From Eledone cirrhosa (Eukaryota > Mollusca > Cephalopoda > Octopoda > Eledonidae): a DNA stretch of 64,000 bases. The notes under the pieces are model-generated. The model searched no databases, was not told where the DNA came from, and saw nothing but the letters and a program-made list of their open reading frames with translations. Location: assembly GCA_964016885.1 (NCBI GenBank), contig OZ024743.1, positions 184,505,903-184,569,902 of the forward strand, read 5' to 3'. The position numbers and the translations under genes were made by a program. Shown here piece by piece: positions 52,385 through 64,000 of this stretch. Each line of letters begins with the position of its first letter. Position 1 is the first letter of the stretch.

Positions 52385-53597
52385 ATCATCACTGATTAAC
52401 ATCCATTTTTCCTCTCAAGCATGGGTTAGACAAGTTGTTCCATTTGAGACAAGTCAGATCAGGTGACCATGTCTTCCTCATACAGAATGGTTTCTGGCTT
52501 TGTTTCTCTGACTGGATGCTCTTTCTAACGCCAACCATATTTACAGTGTGGACTGGGTGCTTTTTCTCGTGGCACCGAAACGACCACTTTACAGTGTGGC
52601 CTGGGCGCTTTTTGTTGTGGCACCAAAACGACCACAAAACCATGTGGCCTGGGGAGGGGGGTATACGGACAGGGAAAAGGGTGGGGTGTTAGGACATGGG
52701 GGGTGTCGAAGGGGGAGGATAGGGGAAAGTGGTGCATACTAGATATAAGCTTCAACCTGTGCACATGAGAAGGCAGGTCTTCTGTATTACTGCATAATGC
52801 CAAGGATCTCAATCCTGTATCATCGCTTTTGGGAGATGCAATTGTGCAAGGTCAACTTTTATTACTTCATCCCAAATCTTCCTAGGTCTTCTTACTCCAT
52901 AGCTTCCATCAAATTTAAGCGCCCTGCACCTTTTTAAACATCTGTCATACTTCATATGCATCACATGACCATACCCATGCAATCTCCTCTTTTGGACACT
53001 GCCTCTGATTCCTCTTATGTCCAATTTCTCTCTCAGTTCATTTACACTTTGCCATTCATCTATTACACATCCATGCAGGCTGCATTTCTTTCTGATCTTC
53101 TGTGACCTCTGCACACAATGCCCAGGTCTCACTACCATACAACATTGATGTACTTATACACACACCAATAATCTGCCTTTCATTTTGAGGGGAAATGTTT
53201 TTGTGGCTCTCAATGAACTTTCTCCATCCCATTCTCACTCAGGCTGCTGTGCTTTTGGAACACCCACCTCCACTGCTAATTTGGTCACCCAGATAACAGA
53301 AACTATCATTTGCTTCTACAGAGCCCTCTGGGCATTGGAAGGAGCTAGTATCCTTTGGGCTCTTGCTACTTACTGTACGTGTGCATCAGCCACATATGAA
53401 ACTTACATTCTTTGCTAGCCTGCCTGAGATCCCACTACATTTGGCACAAATCCAAACTGCATTTTATTATCTAGGTTAACTCAGTACCTATTCAGCTGTG
53501 CTATAGTTTTTTTCTGAAACCTTCATGATCTGGTCAACCAACTTGATGCCTCTAAAGTTTTCTCTGTATAGAGCATTTCATTTTCCCTAGTAGCATA
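52385..53597 (-). mobile_element. LINE-I-like, 3' half, old
   Basis: Minus strand. Tail at 52385; two or three copies of the 3' UTR unit (GGACTGGGTGCTTTTTCTCG; GGCCTGGGCGCTTTTTGTTG) at 52545-52650; C-terminal domain 53238-52809 (RLHGYGHVMHMKYDRCLKRC, MLYGSETWALC); finger relic to about 53430; RT piece to about 53590. A large part of the RT is deleted around 53440. Frameshifted. Confidence 0.87.
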
Positions 53598-53599
53598 TG

Positions 53600-55390
53600 A
53601 TGATGATGATGCTATGCCAATATATCTCAGTGACAGTTATCAGCCTTTCGTAGCACTCTGCCTCCATTGCTGAGAGCTGTGGCAGGCTGTTGAGGTAGGG
53701 ACTAAAGTCCATTCCACAATCCGGCCTGCCACAGTTCCTGTACAGTTGAGAGTAGTGCTGCTGAAAAGCCGCATACATCTTCTCGTGATTGACTAACATG
53801 CTCCCGTTGTGGTCTCCAAAGACCGGATTGTGAATTTGTTGCCATAACGCGCTTCCACCACTCAGGCCTATCGAACGGCTTTTGTCCCCTCTTGTCAAAG
53901 AGCACATGCCCTAGCTCTGATAATGCAGCCTTCATAAATTGCATTGAAGAATTAGTCGAGGACCAATCTCACTGCAAGCACATCAGTTGTGATGCATTTG
54001 CTAAGCACCTCATCTAACTTTCTAACTAGTTCTTCTTCTACTCTATTTTTCTCTATTGCTAAAGCCTTACTGAACCTAATGGACTCTGTTCTAATTGCTC
54101 TTTTCAGGGTGAACCACCATAATTTGTTGTTGATGATTGCCCCCATCAATGCCCGCTTAACTAATTCGCTAATCCGGTCTCTGTAGGCTTTGCGTGCTGA
54201 AATCAAGGCATTCAGCTTCCAGTTTCCGGTTCCCTGTTTATGAAACCTATCTAAGTCAATAACACAGATCAGAAATTTCTGGTCTATATAGTCGACTACT
54301 TTGAATTGTGGACAACCTTTGCTAGACTTATCTATTTCCCTACAAAATACCCTATCTAGATATGATCTGGCAGATTCGGGAAATCCAGACGCTACCTGTT
54401 AGATAGTTAAAAAAGACTGGGCAGGTTTGCGAGGCTTTTACACCTTCCTCCCCTAGTCCCACACAGTCACAGTGTGCATCCAAAATCCCTTTCCAGTCGC
54501 CTACTAACACTAAAAAGCGGGATGTTCCAAGAAAGGTCTCCAGACACCAGAAAAAGTCAGGCCATCCTGCCCCTGTTGGGGCAGAGATGACCACTAGCAT
54601 GAAAGCATGTCCTTCTCCGCTGATCACATCCAGCACCAACAACTTACCTTCTAGGCCCAAGAAGATGGCCCATATCTCAAGATCGAGACCTATCCGGAAC
54701 AACACTACCACACCGTCCCTAGATCCTGGATGGCTTGGAGATGCGTACACCTCTTAGTTGCCAAAAACGGATGCAAATGCCCGTGTCTCAGAGATTCTGG
54801 TCTCACTGATGGCCACCACATTTATGTTCAGTGACCTGAGATCATTGAGCAAGTGGCCCTTCCAAGACGTTCCCAGGCGACGTGCATGTATACTGCCTAT
54901 CCTGAGAGAAGCAATATTGGATAAGATAGGAGGAAAACAAATGATAGGGAAAAAATAAAAACTTTACCTTTGGCTTTTTAGGAAGGGGGTGGGTGACCAA
55001 TGGTGGGTTTCTCCACGAGAATGTCAATGTATATTCTCTTTGAGAGAGTCCCCCCAATAGTCTCCAATTGCCTCTTGCCTTGGAGATTCTGGTCTCACTG
55101 ATGACCACCACATCTATGTTTAGTGACCTGTGATCATTGAGCAGATGACCTTGCTTCTAAGGTGACCCCAGGCTATATGGATTTATACTGCCTATTCTGA
55201 GAGTGGCCATGTTGAACGAAGAAGGAAACAAATGAGAACTTACCTCTGACTTTCTGGTGGAGAGACGGTAACTTCGTTCATCTGGCTAGTTGTGGCCTTC
55301 TCCACCAGGATGTCTCTGTATATTCTTTTGAGGAGGGTTTCTCAGAAGTCTCCAACTGAATTTGAAAATTTTCTTCAGAAGAGTGTATGT
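53600..55390 (-). mobile_element. Tx1/L1-like LINE: ORF2 endonuclease and end of ORF1
   Basis: Minus strand. Endonuclease residues from about 54930 (LRIGSIHARRLGTSWKG; NVVAISETRISETRAF; GSRDGVVVLFRIGLDLEIW; FLVLVGDWKGILDAHCDCVG), then a linker rich in charged residues (53944-53587) typical of the Tx1/L1 group. Upstream of the endonuclease are pieces of ORF1's end (YRDILVEKATTSQMNEV at about 55300). Frames are broken at several places. Only the endonuclease and linker are present; RT is missing. Confidence 0.82.
54780..55360. repeat. Tandem duplication of ~310 bp at the ORF1/ORF2 junction
   Basis: GAGATTCTGGTCTCACTGAT recurs at about 54790 and 55082. The following 270 bp are alike in both (GTTCAGTGACCTGAGATCAT against GTTTAGTGACCTGTGATCAT; CTCCACGAGAATGTC against CTCCACCAGGATGTC). 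The unit spans the 3' end of ORF1 and the start of the endonuclease of the Tx1-like LINE. Confidence 0.8.
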
Positions 55391-55402
55391 TTTTTGGTTT
55401 CA

Positions 55403-56160
55403 TCATCATCATCACCGTTTTACGTCCGTTCTTCCACGCTAGCATGGGTTAGACAGGTTGTCTTGTTGTGGGCAATATAAGGTCAGGTGACCATATCTTG
55501 TTCATACAGGAACTGATTTTGGTTTGATTTCTACAGCTGGATGCCCTTCCTAACACTAACCTCATTTACAGTGAGTACTGGTGCATTTTTACTGTGGCAC
55601 CTACACAACCACTTTACAGTGTGGACTGGGTGCTTTTTTGTTGTGACACCTCCACGACCACTTTGCAGTGGGGGGGGGGAGGAGCATATTGTCCATATGC
55701 TTCAGCTTTGGCTTGTACCCGTGGGAAGTGGGGTCATCTGTATTATTGTGTAATGCTAGAGGTCTTGGTCCTATGTCATCACCTTTGAGACATGCTATTG
55801 GGCAAGGTCAGCTTTTATCACCTCATGGGTCCACCACTCCAAGGCTTCCATCGACTTTTAGTGCTCTGCACCTTTTTATGCAGCTGTCATCCTTCATATG
55901 CATTACTTCCATACCAACGCAACCTCCTCTCCTGCACACACCATTTGATTCCTCTTATGCTCAGTCTCTCTCTCAATTTGTTTATGCTTTGCCGTTTGCG
56001 TATATTACTATTACACATTCATCGGAGCATGCAAGTTTCGTTTCTTTCTAATCTATGCCCAGATCTCACTACCATATAACACTGCTGTTCATATGCACGC
56101 ATCATACAGTCTGCCTTTCATTTTGAAGGAAAATCCTTTTGAGCTAGCAGTGGTAGTAGC
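55403..56160 (-). mobile_element. LINE-I 3' end nested in the Tx1-like LINE
   Basis: Begins CATCATCATCATCACCGTTT at 55403, has two copies of the 3' UTR unit, then C-terminal codons to CTAGCAGTGGTAGTAGCTCC at about 56160. The sequence on both sides belongs to the Tx1-like LINE on the same strand. Confidence 0.87.
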
Positions 56161-56164
56161 TCCC

Positions 56165-57470
56165 TATTTCTGTTATTTTTATATATGTGAGTGGAGTGAA
56201 TTTTTGGGGTGTTGTGTAGTTTTTTCTGTAATGCTGGTGTTGTGCCATATGTAGTTAAGTAATTTTTTGTTGTTCGTGTTTATTGCTGTGCAGCACGTGA
56301 CAATTGTATCGTTTTGTTAGGTTTGCGCTTGTCGTTGCGGATGTGGGTTTGTTTTTATTTGGGTTATTGTTGGTGTTTGTTGTGGTGTTGATGATCGTGC
56401 CGGTAGGGTTGATGATAGTGATGATGTTGGTGGTGGTGGAAGTGGGACTGACAATAATGATGATGTGGTGTTGAAGTTTTGAGTTTTTTTTGTTTGTTTG
56501 TTTGTTTCGCCCCTTTTTGGGTGGTGGTGGTGAAAGGGGGTAGTTCATTCTTTTTTTTCTGATTGTTTTCCTCCTCAACCTCATCACTATGTATGTCCAA
56601 TTGTGTGACATCGGGGAGAGATATGTCTTCCACAGGCATTGGTATTGCAGTTGGTGGTGGATGTGGGAGTTTTGTTTTTGCCATTGTTCATGCTGGCGCT
56701 GGTATTTTTGTTGTGACTGCGGCTGCAGTTAGTTTAGTTGCTCCCAGCATGTGATCTGGAATGGGAAGGAGAGGGGGTCGTGTCTCTGCCTTTGTTTTGG
56801 GCAGAAGGCCTTTAGGTGGTTTTTCTCCCCACAGATATGGCACCTTGGCTGTCTACCCTCGACAGTCATGGGTTGGTGGATGCCGTCATCTCCTGGTTTG
56901 TTTGGATCATCAGTTCCATCTCCGATCCTATCAAGTTTTCTTGCTTTATTTTTGCTGTGTCCAAAATTGTTGTTATCTCCTCGATGTCAGCAAGGACAGC
57001 CACCATCAGCCAAGTAATAGCTATTGGGGGTGGCAATTGGGTTACTCTAACTCCAATGAGTTTTTGGCCACAGCAAGTTGACACCATGGTGATCTCTTCA
57101 TTGCAGAATAGTGGGATGGAGTGTGCCCCGTCTTCTTGAGGGATGGCAAAGAGAATATCAACAGTCCATATTTTGACCCCCCTGGGCTTTGTATGTTCTA
57201 TGTTCCCACACAACGCCATTTCATACTAATTATGTGGTACAAGACAGTACAAGACGTCTGTTCTCCATGATGTCAGATGGATGAGTATGGTTGACTCTGT
57301 GGCCACTCTTCTTCACCAACCGATTGGCCTCTCTTATTTCCTCCTCACTGACATAGACTCCTTCTACGTTTTTAGCCACCTTCACAAAGGATATGGTCAC
57401 TTTTGAGGCTTCGTTATCTCTGCTACTGCTGTTGGTTCTGTTATTGTTGTTATTATTTTTACCGATTTAG
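56165..57470 (-). mobile_element. Tx1/L1-like LINE ORF1 (CCHC zinc knuckle), frameshifted
   Basis: Minus strand. 57219-56866 encodes an ORF1 segment (PRGVKIWTVDILFAIPQEDG). At about 56870-56790 the adjacent frame gives GRQPRCHICGEKNHLKAFCP, a CX2CX4HX4C zinc knuckle used for RNA binding. Downstream is a low-complexity His/Asn/Thr-rich region (56680-56260). Upstream, SEEEIREANRLVKKSGHRVN lies at about 57350. Frames change at least twice. ORF1 would coat the element RNA. Confidence 0.78.
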
Positions 57471-57494
57471 TATTGCGTAGTTAAGATGATAAAG

Positions 57495-57552
57495 TGGGAA
57501 TTTTTCAAAATCTCTGCTGTTTATAAACAAAGCCAAGCTTTGTATCTTCTAT
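57495..57552 (+). repeat. 52-bp direct repeat, copy 1
   Basis: TTTTTCAAAATCTCTGCTGT through AAGCCAAGCTTTGTATCTTC, nearly identical to 59003-59055; the pair encloses the minus-strand LINE-III fragment and (AT)n tracts. Confidence 0.88.

Positions 57553-58825
<1,273 letters not shown>

Positions 58826-58871
<46 letters not shown>
58826..58871. repeat. (CA)n(TA)n microsatellite
   Basis: CACACACA followed by TATATA run. Confidence 0.95.
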
Positions 58872-58873
<2 letters not shown>

Positions 58874-59170
58874 TATGATTATATGGCTTCAATTGAATGG
58901 AACGAAGGTGTGGGTGGCATATAGGTGGAAATGGTAGCACATTGGTCTGGATAACCAAAGATGACTAATAGACAGTATAAGCACTATTTACTGTACTAGC
59001 TATTTTTCAAAATCTCCGCTGTTTATAAACAAAGCCAAGCTTTGTATCTTCTATAAATACATATATATATATATATATTCATGCGCTATGATTATATAGC
59101 TTCAATTGAATGGAACGAAGGTGTGGGTGGCATACTGGTGTAAATGGTAGCACATTGGTTTGGATAACCA
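58872..59170 (+). repeat. Two copies of an ~85-bp block
   Basis: GCTATGATTATATGGCTTCA ... GGTAGCACATTGGTCTGGAT at 58872-58955 recurs as GCTATGATTATATAGCTTCA ... GGTAGCACATTGGTTTGGAT at 59087-59168, each preceded by (AT)n. The second copy of the 52-bp repeat lies between them (59003-59055). Confidence 0.88.
59003..59055 (+). repeat. 52-bp direct repeat, copy 2
   Basis: TTTTTCAAAATCTCCGCTGT through AAGCTTTGTATCTTCTAT; one substitution from copy 1 at 57495. Confidence 0.88.
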
Positions 59171-59184
59171 AATACATAACCAAA

Positions 59185-60080
59185 GCCCTGGTGCTCAGAA
59201 AGTACAGTAGCCAGAGTCAGAACGGGATGGAAAAAGTTCAGAGAGCTTATACCACTATTGGCCACTAAAGGTTTCTCTCTAAAAATGTAAGACAGATTGT
59301 ATGATGCCTGCATAGGAACAGCAATGTTACATGGCAGTGAGACATGGGCATTGTGTGCAGAGGATCTGCGCAGACTGGAGAGGAACGAAGCTTGCATGCT
59401 CCATTGGATGTGTAATAGTAATATACGTGAACGGGAAAGCATAAATTAACTAAGTCAGAAATTAGGAATAAGAGGGATCAGATGCCGTTTACTCGAGAGA
59501 AGACTACATTGGTATGGTCATGTGATGTGCATGAAAGACGACAGCTGTATAAAAAGGTGCAGGGCGATGGAAGCTACGGAGTAGGCAGACCCAGAAGAAC
59601 CTGGGATGATTTGATAAATTCCGACCTTACAGTTACACCACTCCAAGACAATGGACCGAGATCTTTGGCGCTACACAGTAATACAGAAGATCCGCCTTGT
59701 CTATGTACAAAGCAAAACCTACAGCCAGTAGGCACCTCTTAATCAAATATACACCCCCATCCCACTACCCCACCCCCCACCCCCACCCCCAGCAACACCA
59801 CTCTTTTCTCTGTAAAGTTATGTTGGTACCACAACATCCTAAATAAATGAGGTCATGTAGGTGTCCCGACAAAAAAATAAACACAGTCCACGCTGTAATG
59901 TGGCCGTGTAAGTAACACGGTAAAAACCTCCCAGTCCACACTGTAACGTGGTTGGTGTTAGGAAGGGCATCCAGCCGTAGAAAACCTGCCAGACAGTCCT
60001 ATACGAGCGAGACGACCAATTTTGCCTGACAACCATGTTAGCGTGGAAGATAGACGTTAAACAATGATGATGATGATATA
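59185..60080 (+). mobile_element. LINE-III 3' end, plus strand
   Basis: Starts in the C-terminal domain (GCTCAGAAAGTACAGTAGCC; residues [22 protein letters not shown], [20 protein letters not shown]). It passes a frame break near 59450, continues with [20 protein letters not shown], then a 3' UTR containing a long C-rich stretch (59755-59800) and the tail GACGTTAAACAATGATGATG at 60054. Confidence 0.88.
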
Positions 60081-60229
60081 AAAAATAGCACTACTAGGCA
60101 CTGCACACATATTACGAAAAGTACTATCAATACAATAGAACCAGCAAAAACTACACAGGTCATACCCAAGGCGCATAGTGCTGTGCTCAGTAAAACAGTA
60201 ATGATGCGCAATAAAAAAATAAAAAAATA

Positions 60230-60393
60230 ATTGTTTCTACTTTTGGCAGGCACGAGCCCAGCAATTACCCCAGTGTATTACTGGTGCTTTATTTGAAAGG
60301 CAAAGTTAACCTTGGCGGGATTTGAACTCAGAACGCAAAGGGCCATAACTCTATGCTGCAAAGCATGGTGTCTTTGCTCTACTGATACTGCCA
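60230..60393 (-). mobile_element. SINE-A with internal deletion
   Basis: ATTGTTTCTACTTTTGGCAG to CTCTACTGATACTGCCA; lacks the TATCGACCCCGTAAGGATG part. It sits between A-rich and (ATA)n sequence. Confidence 0.9.
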
Positions 60394-60411
60394 TAATAAT
60401 AATAATAATAA

Positions 60412-60603
60412 TAATTGTTTCTACTTTTGGCACAAGGCCAGCAATTATTCCAGTGTATTACTGGTACTTTATTTTATCGACCCCGTAGAGATGAAAGGCA
60501 AAGTTAACCTCGGCGGGATTTGAACTGAGACCATAAAGGGCCGTAACTCTTTGCTGCAAAGCATGGCGTCTGACCCTCTACCGATACTGCCAATACACCG
60601 CCC
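60412..60603 (-). mobile_element. SINE-A, full length
   Basis: ATTGTTTCTACTTTTGGCAC to GCCAATACACCGCCC, with (ATA)n on both sides, 19 bp from the preceding SINE in the same orientation. Confidence 0.93.
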
Positions 60604-60839
60604 ATAATAATAATAATAATAATAAATAATAATAAAGAGAAAAATAGAGAAAAGGGGAGGGACATCAAACTCTACACCCCAGTCTAGGCGATCACAGAAA
60701 CTTCAAAATAACTTTTTTTTCCTTTTTAAAAAATAAAATTTATACTTTTCTCACATATATTTGGTGCTCATTCTGTTAAAATGTTTAACTATTCAATGTA
60801 TGCGTGTACATTAACTCCTTACATATATGTGTGTGTGTG

Positions 60840-60942
60840 CGATGCTAGCGTGGAAAATGGACATTAAACAATGAGAATGATGATGATATATGCAAGCAGG
60901 GAAAAGCGGACGTAAAATGATGATGATGATGATGATGATAAA
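60840..60942 (+). repeat. Two LINE tails back to back
   Basis: GCTAGCGTGGAAAATGGACA then TTAAACAATGAGAATGATG (LINE-III type), followed by GCAAGCAGGGAAAAGCGGAC then GTAAAATGATGATGATG (LINE-II type). Confidence 0.8.
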
Positions 60943-61034
60943 TCAGGAGAGAACCAGTTTAAAACTAGTTAGAGCATTACTCAACAGAGTATTTGGTACT
61001 TAGGGTAGTAGAGTATGGCTACATTATAAAGAAT

Positions 61035-61440
61035 CGGGACCCAATAGCTGAGCTCTTGCAAGATGCAGAATGCTTAAATTTGATGGAAACTATAGAGTAG
61101 GAAGACTTGGGATGAGGTGATAAAAGCTGACCTTGCACAATTGCAGCTCTCACAGGACCGAGATCTTTGACGTTATGCAGTAATACAGAAGACCTGCCTT
61201 CCTGTGAACACAGGCTGAAACATACATTTAGTATGCATCAGCTTCACTTCTACCCCACCCCCCTTCCATACACCTCCCATGAGCACTGGCTGAAGCATAC
61301 ATCTAGTAAGCACCACCTACACCTCCATCCCCTTTCATACACCTCCCACTCCTCCTCTCACACACACCCATATACCCACCTCCCTAATCCCCACACTCTT
61401 TTCCCACCAAAGTCCCCAGACGACACTGTAAAGTGGTTGC
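61035..61440 (+). mobile_element. LINE-I/III C-terminal and 3' UTR fragment
   Basis: GCAGAATGCTTAAATTTGAT, GGGATGAGGTGATAAAAGCT and GCAGTAATACAGAAGACCTG match the last codons of the LINE C-terminal domain, followed by a C-rich 3' UTR with a duplicated AGGCTGAAACATACAT/TGGCTGAAGCATACAT unit. It ends GACACTGTAAAGTGGTT at the junction with the LTR element. Confidence 0.8.
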
Positions 61441-61558
61441 TTTCGGCGATTGTGGTCGACTGCGTGGTGGATGGAATCGGCGTAGTTATGGGCGTGGACG
61501 TGATTGGCCGTTTAAGAGGCCTCACAGTGAACGATGTTGGCGTAACGTTTGGCAGCGC

Positions 61559-62520
61559 TGTACTGGTATGCGCTGTGAGTATGCGACAGGAGAACGAGAA
61601 GACCCACGAGGAAAAATATGCCGTTTACACTGTACAGGATAAGGACTTCAAGGCCATGTTCGACGGGCAACGATGGGTTGTTGAGTGGTACTGGAAGGGA
61701 GAACCACCAACACTGAAGAACAAAGTGGGCTGCTATCAGCACACATTGAAAGGAGACACTAGGAGCGAGTTTGAGAGAGAGGTAGAGAGATGGATCGAAG
61801 AGGGCATACTGCTTCCCTGGAAAGAGGAGGTGAAGCGTGGGGTACTGCCGTTAATGGCGGTGGCGCAACCCACGAAGAACAAGGTGAGACTGGTATTGGA
61901 TTTTCGGGAGCTGAATAAGCACGCGTCGTGCCACACGGGTGGCAAGTTCACGGATGTCTGTGGGGAAACCCTTTGTGAGTGGAGACGTATGATGGAGGGG
62001 GGGGGTCCACAATCGTCGATTTAAAGTCGGCATATCTACAGCTACACATGGAGGAGAAGCTGTGGCAGTATCAGCTGGTCAGGTATAAGGGCCGGACATA
62101 TTGCCTGACCAGGCTCGGCTTTGGGCTGAACTCTGCACCGAAGATCATGACAGCGGTCCTCAAGACCATTCTGGGAAAACTGACAAGATGAAGAAGGCTA
62201 CCAATTCCTACATCGACGACATCCTAATGGACGAGACTGTTGTGTCGGCGGCAGAGGTCACGAGCCAGTTACAAGGGTATGGATTGACTGTGAAGCCGTC
62301 AGAGGCGTTGGAGGGAGGAGCCACGCTGGGACTTAGGCTGCAAAGAGGCAAGACGGGCACGTTAGTATTTCGGAGGGGAAATGAAGTCCCGGAACTGGGC
62401 CCAAATATGAATAGACGGGAACTCTTCTCGGCATGTGGAAAATTGGTGGGTTACTACCCAATCGCTGGGTGGCTTCCGACGGCATGCAGCTATGTCAAGA
62501 GACGAGCGGACGTGACAAAG
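61559..62520 (+). pseudogene. LTR element reverse transcriptase, frameshifted
   Basis: 61559-62024 covers the region before and into the RT (NKVRLVLDFRELNKH). The frame breaks at a nine-G run (about 61997-62005), and the next frame holds IVDLKSAYLQLHM and GFGLNSAPKIMT. A second break near 62190 leads to the frame with the catalytic YIDD at 62209-62220 and the connection domain up to 62520 (NRRELFSACGKLVGYYPIAG). Confidence 0.85.
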
Positions 62521-62539
62521 TGAGAGAGAGGACGGTAGC

Positions 62540-62873
62540 CATGATGCAGGAGATCGTGGGGAGAGTGAAGGCCGACGACCCAGTGCGAGGACGCTGGTAT
62601 GTACCCGAATTGCAGAGCAGGACCGTATGGTGTGATGCCAGTAGCATAGCGTTAGGTGTCACGTTGGAGATAGGAGGTGTCGATGTCGAGGATGCAGCCT
62701 GGCTCAGGAAGAAGGATGATTGCAATCACATCAATGTGGCCGAGCTGGACGCGGTGTTGAGAGGGGTGAACCTCGCCTTGAGGTGGGGACTGCGCACCAT
62801 TGAGATTCGCACCGACTCGGCCACTGTACTCGGATGGGTGAGATCAGTGCTTACCAGTGGGAAGAGAGTGTGA
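62540..62873 (+). pseudogene. LTR element RNase H domain
   Basis: Frame to 62873 with VWCDASSIALGV, INVAELDAVLRGVN and IRTDSATVLGWV, providing the D-E-D catalytic residues of RNase H. It stops at TGA (62871-62873), but the same frame continues open to the next stop at about 63034, so the stop looks like a point mutation. Confidence 0.85.
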
Positions 62874-63550
62874 ACGAGAGGAGCAGCAGAAATGCTGATA
62901 AAGCGCTGCTTGGGAACTCTAGGAGAGCTGGCCACCGAGTTCGACCTGAGGTTGAGTGTGGTCTTCGTGCCCTCAGAGAAAAATAGAGCAGACGTTCTAA
63001 CCAGGGTGAAGAAAGCCTGGATGGTAGCGCCGTAGGATGTAGAAGAGGGGATAGTTGCTGTGTGTTGGTTGAGCGAGTCGGAACTTAAAGGTTTGCATGA
63101 CATGCACCACATGGGAGTGGATAGGACCCTGTTCCTAGCCAGGAGAATCGACTCCGACGTTAATAGACACAGTGTCCAGAGAGTGGTCAGAGACTGCGTC
63201 CGATGTCAGTCTATCGATCCTGCCCCGGGTGTGCACAAGACGGGAAGTCTCCCAGTGGATCACGACTGGCGGTGGACGTAACACACTACCGACAGGGAAC
63301 ATACCTTTCGATGGTTGACTATGGACCGGGACAGATGGCGATATGGAGGGAAATGAAGACGGGAACTGCGGAGGAAATCACACGGCCGTTGAGAGAGCTA
63401 TTCTTGGAGCGGGGCCCTGTGGATGAACTGCTGATGGACAACAGCGCAGCGTTCCGCTCGGAGGCGCTGAGGGAGATGCTTGATGGGTGGAAGGTGGACT
63501 GCTTCTTCAGAGCAGCATACAGGCCAAGCGGAAATGGAATCATGGAGTGA
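62874..63550 (+). pseudogene. LTR element integrase, DD35E
   Basis: The N-terminal HHCC zinc domain (LHDMHHMGVDRTLFLARR, DCVRCQS) is in the frame to 63281. The catalytic core is in the overlapping frame from 63203: D at 63275-63277 (VDVTHY), D at 63437-63439 (LMDNSAAF) and E at 63545-63547. Spacing between the second D and the E is 35 residues, the classic DD35E. TGA follows directly after the Glu codon. Confidence 0.87.
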
Positions 63551-64000
63551 CACTACCACACAATCAAAGCAATGGCGGAGCAGGGGAACATCTCACCAAT
63601 GGAGGCAGTGTTTTGGTAGAACATGTCCCCTCGGGTGGGACAGACTGAGGAATCGGTGCCACACAGAGCAATATACAGATACGAGTGGCGGCACCCGTGC
63701 ACTGTACCACAACGGCCAGTGGAGAGAGAGAACGCATTCGTACAGGTGGGCAAAGAAGTCTGGGTTAGGCCCCCAGATGCACGTTGCACATCTCAATGGG
63801 GAAAGGGAACGGTAACGGCCGTAAATTCCCAGAATAACGTGTCTGTGGATGGAGTGCCACGTCATATCCTGGATGTCCGTAGAATTGTTGTGTCGATGGA
63901 CTCCAAAGAAGAGGAAATCCAAAGTGCTGCCCCAACATTACGGAGATCGCAACGAGATCGCCGACCGCCTGGCTGGACAGCAGATTATCACATGCAGCAG
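63551..64000 (+). pseudogene. LTR element integrase C-terminal region
   Basis: The same frame resumes after the stop (ISPMEAVFW, then TAG, then RAIYRYEWRHPC), followed by a basic region with RSQRDRRPPGW near 63950. Ends at the window edge. Confidence 0.7.

Larger units (their letters stand above)
61441..64000 (+). mobile_element. LTR retrotransposon pol region (Ty3/gypsy-like), broken and truncated
   Basis: GC-rich plus-strand pol running off the window. Order: end of the aspartic protease (GVVMGVDVIG), RT, RNase H, integrase. This order suggests Ty3/gypsy rather than Ty1/copia, but the exact clade is uncertain. The 5' side is fused to a LINE fragment, so the gag and LTR are missing here; the 3' LTR, if any, is beyond 64000. 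Frames change at a G9 run near 62000, near 62190, 62480 and 63240, with stops inside RNase H/integrase. Non-functional. Base composition differs strongly from the AT-rich surroundings. Confidence 0.88.

Noticed and set aside
56364..56684. His-rich 106-codon frame as a possible metal-binding protein
   Set aside because: Low-complexity downstream part of the Tx1-like LINE ORF1 region; frame is interrupted and has no start context.

Overview
This is a stretch of animal nuclear genome, very probably from a coleoid cephalopod (octopus-like). The basis is spliced genes with GT/AG introns, no bacterial gene layout, long (AT)n tracts, and repeat families I associate with octopus DNA: tRNA-derived SINEs containing GGCACAAGGCCAGCAATT and LINEs ending in GTAAAACGGTGATGATGA or GACGTAAAATGATGATGA. 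The species cannot be fixed from sequence alone.

Two host genes stand out from the repeats. (1) GEMIN2, the SMN-complex subunit, lies on the minus strand from 28752 down to 9047. It has eight short coding exons (107, 91, 90, 60, 132, 69, 111 and 93 nt) that join in phase into 250 residues. No exon shows up as a long ORF, so a simple ORF scan misses the gene. Its introns hold most of the mobile elements between 9 and 28.6 kb. (2) A Maelstrom (MAEL) homologue lies on the plus strand at 34042-35694. It is a single intact 550-codon frame with an HMG box, a MAEL domain with the E-C-H-C residues, and a C-terminal RG box. A TATA-like element is about 55 bases upstream. It sits between two diverged direct repeats about 5 kb apart.

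The rest is a dense, nested repeat landscape. Names used only here: LINE-I and LINE-II are related families with an AP endonuclease, a reverse transcriptase, a PHD-like C4HC3 finger and a C-terminal domain. Their tails are GTAAAACGGTGATGA and GACGTAAAATGATGATGA respectively. LINE-III is a relative ending GACGTTAAACAATGATGATG. Also present are a CR1-like LINE (22.1-23.5 kb), a Tx1/L1-like LINE (53.6-57.5 kb), a Penelope-like element with a GIY-YIG domain (26.3-27.3 kb), at least two SINE families, piggyBac-like MITEs (TTAA CCCTTTTGTTACC ends), several foldback elements, and a broken LTR retrotransposon pol region at the right edge (61.4-64 kb).

Layout: 1-9 kb, LINE and SINE fragments with (AT)n tracts; 9-28.8 kb, GEMIN2 with transposon-filled introns; 29-33.5 kb, mostly unexplained sequence with one GC-rich ORF; 33.5-38.9 kb, MAEL interval bounded by direct repeats and containing a young 705-bp foldback transposon inside a SINE; 39-45.7 kb, MITEs and decayed LINEs; 45.8-51.9 kb, a LINE-II copy split by a near-complete LINE-I; 52-61.4 kb, more nested LINE fragments and microsatellites; 61.4-64 kb, LTR element. 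All LINE and LTR frames seen are damaged. The LINE-I copy at 47.3-50.5 kb is closest to intact.
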